In this document: piece by piece, positions 24,095 to 36,872 of the stretch
Layout of the letters: the number at the start of each line of letters is the position of its first letter
Numbering within the stretch: the first letter of the stretch is position 1
Source: Euptelea pleiosperma
Taxonomy: Eukaryota; Streptophyta; Magnoliopsida; Ranunculales; Eupteleaceae
DNA: 64,000 nucleotides
Reading direction: 5' to 3'
Assembly: GCA_035048495.1 (NCBI GenBank)
Contig: CM068552.1
Span: forward strand, 12,396,501-12,460,500
Notes under the pieces: generated by a model
Databases searched by the model: none
The model's input: the letters and a program-made list of their open reading frames with translations, nothing else
What the model was told of the DNA's origin: nothing
Position numbers and translations under genes: made by a program

Positions 24095-25010
24095 AATTAA
24101 GCCATGAAGAAGACTCCAATCCAACGGATATAAATTATTAATCAAGATGACTTCTAGTATGTAGGTCCACCTAGGGATGGAGCAAACATCCACACGGTTA
24201 GTGGTCTCTGAGCGTGTGCCACGTGGCACCAATTACTTAGTGTCAAAATTGAATGTTTGCAAATAAGAGTTCATCACGTACTTACCATTATGAAAAGAGT
24301 AATGATCACTCGGTATAAGGTTCATGAATGGGCATGGTGGTGTCATTTTGTCATGGCAAAAATGTACCTCGAGTTACGCGCAAATAATAATGTTCAAATT
24401 CCACTATGAAAAATCAACCCATGAAAATGACTCCAATCGAATGCTTAGAAATCACTAATCTGGCTGATTTTTTGCATGTAGGTCCACATAGGGATGGGTG
24501 GAACATCGATAAAGGTCAGGGGTATAGTGTGCTACTTCTTCCAAATAATGCTCAAAATCAATGGTTAAAAACAAACCATGAAAAGACTCTATTTCAATGG
24601 ATAGAAATTACTAATTAGAGTGAATTTTGGTTTTTAAGTCCGCCTAGCGATGAGCCAAACATTATGATCAATGATCAGCCCGTCGTCAGTCTGTCTCTCG
24701 CTCTCGCATGTATAAGGTGCATGTGTATCAAATGTGGCACCTCCCTAGTTGAACTTAATAGGGTTTGAGGCATCTGCTTAACCAAATGGGTGATATAGGT
24801 ATTTTTTTTTTTGGAATCAACATCCACGCTAATAAAAAAAATAAAAAAACCATGACAAAGACTCCAATCCAATGGATAGAAATTACTAATCATAACGAAT
24901 TTTGGTATGTAGGTCCACCTAGGGATGGACCAAACATCTATACGGCCATTGATCTCTAAGAGTGTGCCATGTGTTAGGGATGTCACGTGGTAGTTTCACT
25001 TAATAGGGTT
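24095..25010. repeat. Family A MITE cluster, three partial copies
   Basis: Copies at about 24095-24250, 24400-24670 and 24840-25010. Each has ACTCCAATC.AAC/TGG, AAATTACTAAT, TAGGTCCACCTAGGGATGG and AACATC.A.ACGG, with G-box-like GCCACGTGG or TGTCACGTGG near the outer end. Confidence 0.65.
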
Positions 25011-25059
25011 CGACGAATTTCCTCGACGAAATGGGTGAGGCATTTTTTTTTTTTTTTGG

Positions 25060-25410
25060 AACCATCTATACAGTGACCGTTGCCCACAATATGAATCCCA
25101 TGTCACATTTTTAGAGGAAATTGACCGTATAGATGTTTTGGCCAATCCCTTGGTGGGCCTACAAACCAAAAATCAATCTGATTAGTGATTTATAAGCGTT
25201 TGATTGGAGCCATTTTCATGGGGTGATTTTAACCGCGGGAATTTGAGCATTATTTGGGGTACAAGATCCAATGCCTAGAAATCTCTAATCAGGCTGATTA
25301 TTGGTTTGTTGATTCACTTAGAAATGGCCAATCATCCATAGGTCAGAGTCCTCTGAGAGTGTGCCACCTGGGTGCACGCGGTGATTCGAGTGAAGGCATT
25401 TTGGTAAATT
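25060..25410. repeat. Family A MITE (25.1 kb), near-complete palindrome
   Basis: The left half has TTGACCGTATAGATGTTTTGG, AATCAATCTGATTAGTGATT and TTTTCATGGGGTGATTTTAA. The right half inverts these (CTCTAATCAGGCTGATTATT, GTCAGAGTCCTCTGAGAGTG). It ends 160 bp before the WDR55 start codon. Confidence 0.65.
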
Positions 25411-25571
25411 AACCAAATTAAAACACAATTTGGGGGTGCTTTCAACAGGTCAGGGTGCCCTCACAATTAGTGGAGTGCGACTAAAATTTCCCTAGGGTTG
25501 GAGATGCTCTAAAACCCCGGTCTTCTATTCTTCTCGTCTTTACTACAGAGGTTTAGCGAATTTCAGTTCTA

Positions 25572-28500
25572 ATGGAGATCAATTTGGGAAAACTTCCCTT
25601 CGATCTCGACTTCCACCCTTCGACTCCTCTCGTTGCTGCAGGTCTGATCACTGGCAATCTTCACTTGTAAGTTCCATTGAAGATAAATCTCGTTTGGAAA
25701 ATGATGCTGTCTTCACGAAGAGGACGTCAATGCTGATGACCATCCAACGGTGTAGGCCACAGGGAGAACGTCCTCTTCGGACGACAGCAGCACAGCTCAT
25801 CTCGTTTTCTCCTATTTTCTCACTACTGTGATCGGATCCTTTGTTAATCATTTTGAAATTCGAATACATGTTGAAATAGGTACCGTTACAGTGCCGATTT
25901 GCAACCGCAAAGGTACAGTAAATCGTTTTCTCCGTTTGATTTCGTTCGATTTTAATTGCTTTTTCTTTGTTTCTTAATTCGTTAAAAAACCATAGAATCC
26001 GCAAGTTCCATTTTACGCCGAATTTGGATTTAGTCTGGATTGACTTTTGATAAGTTTTTATTTTAATTCTTATTGGCATCAATTTAGGTTGTTGGAAATT
26101 CATGCGCACAGCGAGTCCTGTAGAGCAGTTCGATTTATTGATGCGGGACGTGGTAATTTTTTTTTCTCTTTAATTTCTGTTTAAATCTATTAGTTTTTAA
26201 TGCAAAACTTAGCATTTTCCTTTAAGTAATATCCTAATTTTTTGTTTTTCTTGTGCATGTAATTGTGTTTAGCAATTTTGACGGGTTCTCCCGATTGCTC
26301 GATTCTCGCCACGGATGTGGAAACAGGAGGTACCATTGCTCGTTTGGAAGATGCTCATGGGTGGGTTTCTATTTTAATTTGTTGCTGATTTTTAAATCTC
26401 CATATCCTTTGTTTTAATTCACAATCAATACGATGCATTGTTTAACACAGGGCTGCTGTGAATCGCTTGGTCAACTTGACAGAGACAACCATTGCCTCAG
26501 GAGATGATGATGGGTGCATTAAGGTGCCTTGCCTCCATTGTTTTCTTTTTTTTTTTTCAATCTGCTTCAGTATTTCTAATAATATTTCTTTTGATTTCCC
26601 CTTGATGTGTTCTATTTTTCTGCTCAGAAGTGAAAACTGTTTCAAATAACAAAAATTTAAGCTATAAAAATAAGTGAATTTAGGGGCCCAGGTCAAGTTT
26701 GCTTGCCAGAGAGCTATAAATTTCTGATCAATGAACGCTTGAAATGGGATTACCAAAAAAATGAAATCTTGAAATGGTTGGCATAGGCAGGACCAGTCAC
26801 CCTTCTGGGTGTAAGTTTCAACGAAGGAGTTGTGCTTTACAGCGGAAATCTCTGCGACTATTCAAAGTTGTTAAAGCCGAGCACCTAGGCATTTTGTAAG
26901 GGTATGTGGGGCCTGCCTAAGAGCTTTTGATGCTTTTAGGGTAGGTGCCTAGGTGTTCAGGCAAGATTTACAGCTGGGTGTGTGCCTAGTACACAAGGAC
27001 CAAGATTATATACACTCATTGATCCAAAGTTGCTCATTATTAAGCTTGATTGTATACACCAGATATGCATGATTTATCACTAAGCTTGATTTTAAATTTA
27101 GTATTGTAATTTATACTAAATTTAGTATAATTTTATTCAAGTGCAAAGGATGGGTGTATATTGTATCTCAAAACACTTGAGAAAAGTGTTGGAAAATTTA
27201 TGAGGATTTCAATTCTCAATGAAGCCCTACTGAAATGTCTCTGATATCATTGAATGACCGGCATTAGATGTTCGCTTCCACTTTAAGTGCACGAGACTTC
27301 CAAATTAGTCGTTCTTTGACACAATCTGAAACACTGATGCCAAATTTTCTCCCTGAACAGCGAAGCTAGATAAATTGCCTCTCCTTAATTATGCTTTCTC
27401 AAGTTTCATAATTTACATCAGTACGTGATTATGAATCTTTTGGTGAAGTTTCTGTTAATATTGGTAAATTGTTAGTTACAAATTACATCTCGAAGGAGAA
27501 GCGTTAATGATTGGGAGATCAAGTATGCTTCCTCTGTACTCTCTTGTTTGATTGGTTGTTGCATCTCTCAAGTGGATCAGGATAAACGGATGTGGAAGTG
27601 GTCCAAAGATGGCAATTTTTGGTTTGCTCCTTCTATAAGGCTTTGATTCGGCCTATGAGCTCATCTTTCCCGGCTTCTTTCATTTGGGGCTCTAGGATCC
27701 CATCCAGGATTACCTTATTTTTATGGACTGCAGTTCTGGATAAAATTCTGATGGTGGACCATTTGATTTCAAGAAGGATTACCATTGTTAATTTTTGGGA
27801 GAATCAGTTAATCATCTTCTCTTGCATTGCGATGTGGAGAGAGTGGCTTGGTCTTCGTTTTTGGAGGAGTTTGGGATTTCCTGGGTCATGCCGGGTAGTT
27901 TGTTGTCTTTAGTAGCTAGCTGGCACTCTTTTGCCTTCTCGTCTAGAGGAGGAGTGCTGTGGCGTATTCTTTCGGAGGGAGAGAAACGGTAGAGTATTCG
28001 AAGGCAAGGAAGAGGAGCTGGCTATGGTTATTCTCAACAAAGTTTTCAAAGAGTGTAGAGGCCTCTTCTTTGACGACTTTGTGTTTTGTTGCGACCTCTT
28101 ATGTTCGAGAAAAGGCTGCTAGCTGTTTGTGTTTGTTTTTGCCTCTTTTATTGTTGCCTTTGGGGCATTTGTTGTCTTTGGGAGCTCATCTCGACCTCTT
28201 AGGTTGGTTTTGTATCTTTGCTTTGTAATAAATTCTCTACTTACGAAAAAACTTACATCTCACACTCCCTAGACTTTGATGCCCTTTTCTCGATGAAATG
28301 CAATTTTGTAATCAGTAATTACAACCTAGAGGCACGATACTTCAAAAGAAAGACAACCCATAAGTGAATCCTCTAGTAGACTGTTTGCATCTTTTGAAAT
28401 AGGGACTGCCATCCTTTAGGACCTCTACTTAGCATGTGTTGGTGATGCATCTAGCAACCTTCTCCTTTGCTTACCCCCTATCACTACATGGCATGATCAA

Positions 28501-31500
28501 TTCCCACTCCTCATGAAACCTACTATTCTATGGTTTAATCTGTATTGGATATGTTTGTATAGGATTGTTGTTGAACATTGAAATACTTAAGTGTAGAGTT
28601 TTGATTGAAGCTTGTGCCATGTTTTTGTCATATTCGCTTTTGACACATAACTTTTTTTTATGCAGGTTTGGGATACCCGGCAACGCTCCTGCTGCAATTC
28701 CTTTAATGCTCATGAAGACTATATTTCAGATATGAGTTTTTCTGCTGATTCCATGAAACTGTTGGGAACGAGGTATATCACGCTTTGCTTTGCTGTTTTT
28801 TTTTTTTGATCGGTAAAAGAGATATATTAAAATGGGGCTGAGAGGGCTCCCAAAAAACTGTACAGCGGCAGCTGAGACAAAGCAAGGCGGAAACCAGCGC
28901 CTAAAAGGCCCAACAAGAAAAGCTACAATTAGAAAATCAGACGATCCCACCTACACACAAAATCTTCAAATCTGAAACTTTTATGCTTAAAGATAATTCA
29001 GTTAAATTGCGTATTGAGCGTTAAATCTAGTTTTTATCTGGGGAAAAAAGAAAGAAAGAAAAAAGATCTAATATTTGGTGGTCTAGTAGTCATAGATCTA
29101 TAATTTTTGCTCAATAATGCTAGGAGAAATTCTTGATCGGGCTCACATTCCACTGACTGAATGACGTGATTTCCCTTATATTTTTTTTCCTTTTTTCATT
29201 TGATGAACTCACGGGGAATCATGATTTAGTATAAACCCTTCATATTCTTGCAGTATGTCTGCTATATCATAAAATGTTGATCTGAAGAGTATGCAATATG
29301 TTTTGATCAACGTGGTTTATTACTTTGTGAAGTGAAAGTGATTTTCTGAATTAATGTCATGAACACTTAGAAATTTTAGCTGAATCAGAACACAAAAGAT
29401 GTGATTCACTTGAAAAAGGGTTTTGGCAAAGAAGTAAATATGCATAAAACGTATATAGATGTACTTAATAAATGTGAAAGAAACTCTTGATAACAGAGAG
29501 ATCAGCTTGGTTAATTCCTAATCTAATGTAGCACCTGAACTCGAAAGTTCGGAACATGATGCAAAAGGAAGCTAGCATGTCTACCATGAGATCGATCTCT
29601 TGATGAATGTGAGAAACAAGAACTAAATTACACAGCCGTGTAGTCCTAGTGACTCATGATTTGCCAGTTATTTTGCAGGTCATAATTTCTTATAAAGGGA
29701 ATAGATGGTCTTTTCCTGTGTTATTGGTACTTATACTTGAGGCTTCTTCTGAAGTGTTATATAGTTTTAACATTTCGGATTGGGTCCATGGCTCCATTGG
29801 ATGGTATTCTCTCTCACAACCTTGATGTTGTGGTTTGGGCTCAGCTTGTTTTCGTTTCCCCAAGAAAGGATGATAGTATTTCTTCTTTGAACCTGTACGG
29901 AACCAGAGAATATTCCTTCAAAAGTAGCCATAGTGTTGGGGTTCATGACAAAGGAAGTTGTAGGGCACCAATGAGAAATTTATTTAGTTTTCATATTAGT
30001 GTGATAATTTCGCAAGTCAAACTTTTGCACTTCCCCTTCAATGAGTAGTAAATCTATGTGAAACAATAGAGCGTTTAAATATTTGATTTGAGTCTTATAC
30101 TGTTTCCCTGTTCTCCTTTTGGCTGTTTCCATTTCTGTCTCCTGTGTTTCTGTCAATTATTTATCCGTGTCTATCTTCCTTAATTGGATGGAATGGATAT
30201 ATTGATTATTCACTATGTACTTTGAATTGCGGCAATACTCACATTATTTTTGTCCTGATTTTTTGTATACTTCTGAATTGAGTATTTCTGTCGAGATCTT
30301 TTCAGTCACATTATATAATAATTTTTTGAAAAATGTTTGAAATGCAACTCTTAAGATTTTTCTTCATATTTCTGTTTTTCATTGTCAAAGTGGAGATGGG
30401 ACTCTATCTGTTTGCAGTCTTCGAAAAAATAAGGCAAGTTATTCATTGCCCTCTCAACACAATACAAATCTGGTGCTAGACCACCTCTTTTATTTATTTA
30501 TTGTTTAAATTTTAGAATTTGATCCAGTTATATGCTGATGGCAGGTTCTAACTCAGTCTGAGTTTTCTGAAGATGAGCCGCTGTCCATAGTTATTATGAA
30601 GGTCACATTTATCTCTAACTTTAAAGCTTTGTAGTCCTTTTGGTTTTGTGACGTGCATAAACACATGAGCACATGTGCTTACGCACGTAGTTAGAGACAC
30701 ATGTTGCATAGGAACACATGTGTCAGAGACTCGGAATTAGACATGGGTTTGGAGTTTCCGGATTCAAAGTAGAATTAGTGTCTTTTGTAATCTATTTTTA
30801 TTCATCAAATCTTCATTATCAGTACCATATTAGTTGACAACATGAATCCTGTTCTGCGGCTTCTGCCATTCAATCATATACATATATTATTATAATCATT
30901 GTCATCATCACCAAAAATGCCTTATCTTAACAATTTGGGTTGGCAACATCAATCCTGTTTCACCATTTGTAAGGGGCTTTAATTCTTCTTTTAAAAAAAA
31001 TAAAAAATAGTGGACCCTATATCTAGAAATAAAACATGCATAACTTCTTGGAAACGAAGTCCAAGCATATAACTTTCTTGCTATTTTCCATGCAAAATCA
31101 TTTTAAGTAAATTTAACTTTATGCTACGCAGAATTATAAGAACTGAGATGAGAAGAGAAACTCACTAATTTAGAAACGTGAATCCATGGATTTCCGGAAT
31201 GTGACGTGTGTCGACACGGTTATGTTGTCTGCTTGGAAGAACGTGTCAATATTTTCTTCACATTTCAACTTATGTAGTTATGCCTTGAAAGCTATGTAAC
31301 AAGGACACTCCTTTTTCTTAAGAATTTTCCATGCTGTACACCTTGCCGTATTCACGTGTTGGACATGCTGACACACCTTTTCAAACAAATCTCAATTTAT
31401 TCAAAAAAAAATTGAGCTATTATTTGTTCAACTTAATCTAAATACATTTATTCTATACTGCATAGTTAACATGAACTAAAGTATTTAAAAGCCAAATCTT

Positions 31501-33191
31501 TCAGTATAAAGAATGAACTGTACAGACGTATACGTGTTGGACACCGACACACGTGTCCGTGTCATTGTTACATAACCCGAAAGTGACTAGGCCTTGAAGG
31601 TCACTTTTGTGCATGTAAAAGACAAAAGCCTGGAATTTGTGCAAAATCAATGGTTTAATTGGGAACCAAAAACATAGATAACTTTTTTTATGGGTGTCAA
31701 GAAAACAAAAAGCCTGTATGTGGTACCTACACACCGGCACAGGTGCCAGGTGTTGGAGTGACTTTGACATGTTTGGCATGAGTTCCTCCAACATTTCAGA
31801 AATGTGGATACTTATGAAAAATTCTGAGGCTCTTATAGCTTATAGCTCATACTTATGGGTTAAGCACCGATTTGGGTATGAAAAGATGATTTTGTCATTT
31901 AAAAAGATTATGAAATGATTAGAGGGATATTCCTTTCATTTAAATTTTTTTATTCAAGTTTTAGTGCATTTAAAATTTGTATTGAAGGAATAGAAGGGCA
32001 TTTTAGGTTTTTAAAGAGTTTCATTGAAGATCGAATTAGAGCATTTACGTTTTAAAGAGTGCTAGGGATATAAGCTATAAGCTGGATTTCAATGGCTTCT
32101 GCTTAATCTGGCAAATAAAGCAAAAACCCGGAAAACTGCTTTATAAATAGTTATAAGCTGACTTTTAGCTTACTACAGGCAGCCTTACTCTTTTGACTAC
32201 TTAAAAAGTAAGGAAAAAGTAAATTAAATTTCAGGAAAAAGGAGTTTAGCTTCGATCAATGTCAATTACCAAAACGTCTAAACTAACTTAATTACAACGA
32301 ACTATGAAATGCCATGCAATAGTTGTTGCTAGAAATACCTTACTTGGACGGGGAAATAGTACGTACCATAAACTCCCTTGGAAATATTTTATATGTGGGT
32401 TTTTATGCATGTAATAGAAAGCTTAAAGAAGGAGAGAGATCTGACTTAAATTATCCATGTTGATCCATCTTTTTCATATTTATAGATCTGTCTCTGATAC
32501 GTAGTTTCTTGTGATCAGAATGGTCGAAAAATTATTTGTGGAACTCAGAATGGAGTTCTATTACTGTATTCTTGGGGACATTTCAAGGATTGCAGGTATG
32601 CTGCTGTGAACTTCAATAATGCAGTCGCACTAAATTTTGTAGGAATTTAGGAAATTGCAAGATCTTTAATAGGATAATATTGTTAATTAGGAAATCAGAA
32701 TTTTTTTTGTTTGGCTTTCAATCTTCTTATGAGAAGACGCATATTAAATTTCTTATATTTTTGGATTATCAGCGATCGTTTCACTGGCCTTCAATCAAAC
32801 TCAGTTGATGCATTGCTGAAGGTGAGTTAATTTTGTCTATTTGCTTTTTTTACTTGTGTTCCAAGCCAATAACTGTGCTGCTTCAACCAATATTTATCTT
32901 TGTTGTGTCAGCTCGATGAAGATACAATCATTACTGGATCGGAAAATGGACTCATCAGGTGAGAAGAATACTTTTGCTATGTCACCTGCATGTTTTCCAT
33001 TTGTATGACATGAGCAGGGAGGAAGCCTGCCATAAATTTTATCAGCTTATATTATTTATTTATTTTTAATATTTAGTTCCCATCCAAGATCCTAATTCAT
33101 GTATAGCTTGGTAGGCATCTTACCTAACAGAATAATCCAACCAATCGCTGAGCATTCAGAGTATCCCGTTGAACGCCTTGGTATGATTTGA

Positions 33192-33240
<49 letters not shown>

Positions 33241-36200
33241 ATGCAGAGTGGTGTAACTATTGAATGGTCAGTCCCAACGGGGAGATCTTCTCAGCCAAAA
33301 ATCGACCTACTCCTATCCCACTGTGTTGACTCTTTTCTTTCACTATTTTTTCTGATCATCCTAACGTATTTCATCGATTGGATCATTTGATCACCTGGAT
33401 TTATGGCCAAGGAGATCTTCCCGTTGGGACCCATAGAATGATGGGTTACCTGTTTGCATGTTAACCGTGTGTATGCTATGTTATATTTTTGGTGGTCGCC
33501 GTTTGATTCACTTTGCTATAATGTATTGAATGTCTACCAGACAGGTACCATATATTCCTGTTTTAGGTTTTGTGCCTCGGGTTATACCTTACTTTGTGCC
33601 CCTTTTCTCCTTGAGTTGCACATGTTTTCAACATAAGCATGCCTAACCTACTGGTTCTGTTTGGTTTTGCAGCCTTTTCTTATGATAGGAAGTTTCTGGG
33701 CAGCATTTCACACGATCAAATGTTGAAGGTGTGTTGATTCCTTTGATCTTCTAAAACTGTGTGACTTATATATATTTAGGGAATGCATTAGGACTGCAGC
33801 CTATTTGCATAACAAAAGGCAATTTCCAACAAGATGCTATATGATATGCTACACGAGAGCCAACTAGAGGGAAGAATAGTTCTGTTCTTCCTGCTTCCCA
33901 CATCTACATCATCCATCTCAACGATCCTATCTGCTTCTTCAGGGCCCATCCATATACTAGTGAAGCGATAAGGGCCCCCATAAGCACTATCTGTAAATAT
34001 CACTAGCAAGTCAGGCCCATAAAAGAGCTAGTAACTCATTAGCTCATATGAAACGTTATAGATATATGAATAAGGTGGGCAGCTGAGATAGGATTTGGAC
34101 GAAAAACAATTTCTTGGCATCTCACTTATTTCTTCACAAGAAGCAACATCTGAAGTGAATTCATTTGACTTGTGAGAGGAGATTTTGTAACACGAGACAA
34201 GATTTTAGTTGTACTTCTTGGTCAAAGTTAGGGTTTGAAGCTGCATTTAGTGAGTAGTAGGATAACATTTTAATTATATTTCTCATTTGAAGTTAGGGAC
34301 TGAAGAGGACTTCTTGGATGATTATCAGTTGTCATCCTTTTCTTTTTTTCCCATATTCAGTAAAAAAAGTTAATAGATACAAAAAGTTACACAATATGAG
34401 AGGTACCAGGACCTGATATCATCATGAAGCACAAATACTAACCCCACAGGCGGAGCCGCGGAGTAGTATTGAGCAGAAAATATATGTTAGGCTTAGAAGC
34501 AGCACAAGGTGGCAAAAATCCGCTCCTGTTTCTCCCTTTATAGCAGTGTTTAATAATTACTGTTCAGTCCAGGGGAAGGATCAAAATGATATCTGCCAAA
34601 CGATCCGAGTTAGTCCAAGCAGAGCATTGTTTTGTTGTTGAAGCTTGATAGACAACCATAGAGACTGTTTTGATAAATAGATGTTGTATGCCGTTCTGCC
34701 ATGCTAACTGAAGACCCTGTTTGAAAGCCCAGAATTCAGCTACATTGTTAGTTGACAGACCAATATTCATAGAAAATCCAGCAATCGGAGCACTTAGATG
34801 ATCTCAGATAAGCCCCAATACCTGCAGAACCCAGATTCCCTTTTGACGCATCATCTGCATTAATTTTATGATAGGGTTGGGAGGTGGTTTCCAGCGAATG
34901 TATTGGATCAGTTTACGTGAAGAGAGTAAAGTTGAGTTTAAATTTGTGCGTTGTGCCATCAGGTAATCATAAAGCCAAGAAAATAGCTAAGCATCCCGAT
35001 TGCCCATAAAAGATGTGGGAGTAGGTAGTGTGTTTGAAGGTGCTTAGGCGTATTTGGGGAGCAGAGAGACAGATGTACAAGTGAGTTATTAGATGAGGAG
35101 GAGAGGGAAGAAGAAAATGATAAGGGAAGGACTCCCAAATAGGTTGGATAATTGGACATCTGCTGAAAAGCTGATCCGCCGTTTATTAATCCCCATGTCT
35201 CACTAGCAGATCACAAACTTGGAGTCTGAAGCATGAGTAACCAGCGAAATATTTGGATTTTAGGCATCATGTTAAATTTCGAAAGTACTTTCAAATTCGG
35301 TGCAGGAAGGTCAGGTAAAGGTTCCCTAGGAAAAAGCAAAGTGCAAGCTTATTTGATATTAGGGTGTCCAGTAGCCGAAAACCTCTAGCGAAGCAAGTCT
35401 GTGGTGATTGAGATGAAAGAGGAATACCTTTAATAAGTTCTATAAGCAAGTCTGGTGATTGAGAATGGAAGAGGAATACTCATACTAGTGAAAAATAATG
35501 ACTTTGAATAATTTATAGTCTCTCTCAATTCCGAACAAGAATATCTGTGAATACTCTCGTATAAGTTATAAAATATCATTAGTGAGCAAATGTGCTAATG
35601 CAGAATCATAGATGTTATTCCTGCATCATAGTTATAAACTTACAATACTACAGTCAGCAGACGCGGCAATCTTAATTCATAATCCTATACTTAATAACAA
35701 GATTTTAGTGAAAATAGTGGGAATGGATACCATTCCATAGTGTATAATTAATAATATCCAATTTATTATAATTTATACTAATTCTTAGAGATACAATTGA
35801 TATATAAGCATGGTTTAAAATGTCATTCCATCTTGTTGTCTTGGTAAGATGACAGAACGAGACGTCTCAACCGAGACGAAATGAGACAATGGAAAAAACA
35901 ATATACGTCTCTATAATATTAAACCAATTTTAATGCATATCCAACGTAGTACAATTTATACTATTTCTTAGAGATACAATTGATATATAAGCAAGGTTTA
36001 AAATATCATTCCAATCTTGTTGTCTTGGTAAGCTGACAGAACGAGATGTCTCAATGTCAATGGAGAAGAAACGAGACAATGGAAAAAACAATATATGTCG
36101 AGATAATATTAAACCAATTTTAATGCTTATTTAAGCTAAATGTTTGTTTTCTAACAAACTCATATACAATGAAAATAAGTTTCTAAATCAGTTTTAGTAT

Positions 36201-36841
36201 ATAAATTAGGCTTTTGGTACGAGACGATACATTTCGGTACCCTGGCGGAATGAAATTTTGAACCATGGATATAAGTTAGTAAAATGTTTTGCAAGCTATT
36301 TTCTTCTCGAGTATAATACTGCATAGTCATCATCAATTATATAATACAGATATACCAAGATCCACCTCCAAGGAAGAGGACGAGGAGGAACAAGAGAGGT
36401 GGTTTAAAAGTTGCTCCTTTTATATTCACATGCTTAAGCACACATTACATGCATATACATACCTGGTACGAGGTCCCTTTCTTTCTCACATACATTCTTC
36501 ACTTGTAAAGGTTCCTTTCATCCTACAACTCACATATGTACCACACTTGTCATATGCCAAATATTAGATTTCAAATCTATCTAATCAAAGTTTATCCTAG
36601 TTATTGAATTTTTATATTTTTGTATATATCAGATTCTACCCTAGATTAAAAAACCCATATATCTCACATATTATATTTTTATAAAAATAAGATTATTTGA
36701 ACTAACCTAATATGAAAGTTGAAACTGCTTGTAATAAGGTACCAACTTGAATCATATCAGAAGTGCTGGCTAATTAGTAACTCTAATAATTGATATTCTA
36801 CTCTAAAGCAACTGTAATATAACTTATTACAGATACTGATA

Positions 36842-36872
<31 letters not shown>

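Noticed and set aside
25648..26109. 153-codon minus-strand ORF
   Set aside because: Antisense to WDR55 exons 1-3 and their introns; no recognisable domain.
33189..33241. CRISPR-like or satellite array
   Set aside because: Only dinucleotide repeats; no spacer/repeat architecture anywhere in the window.
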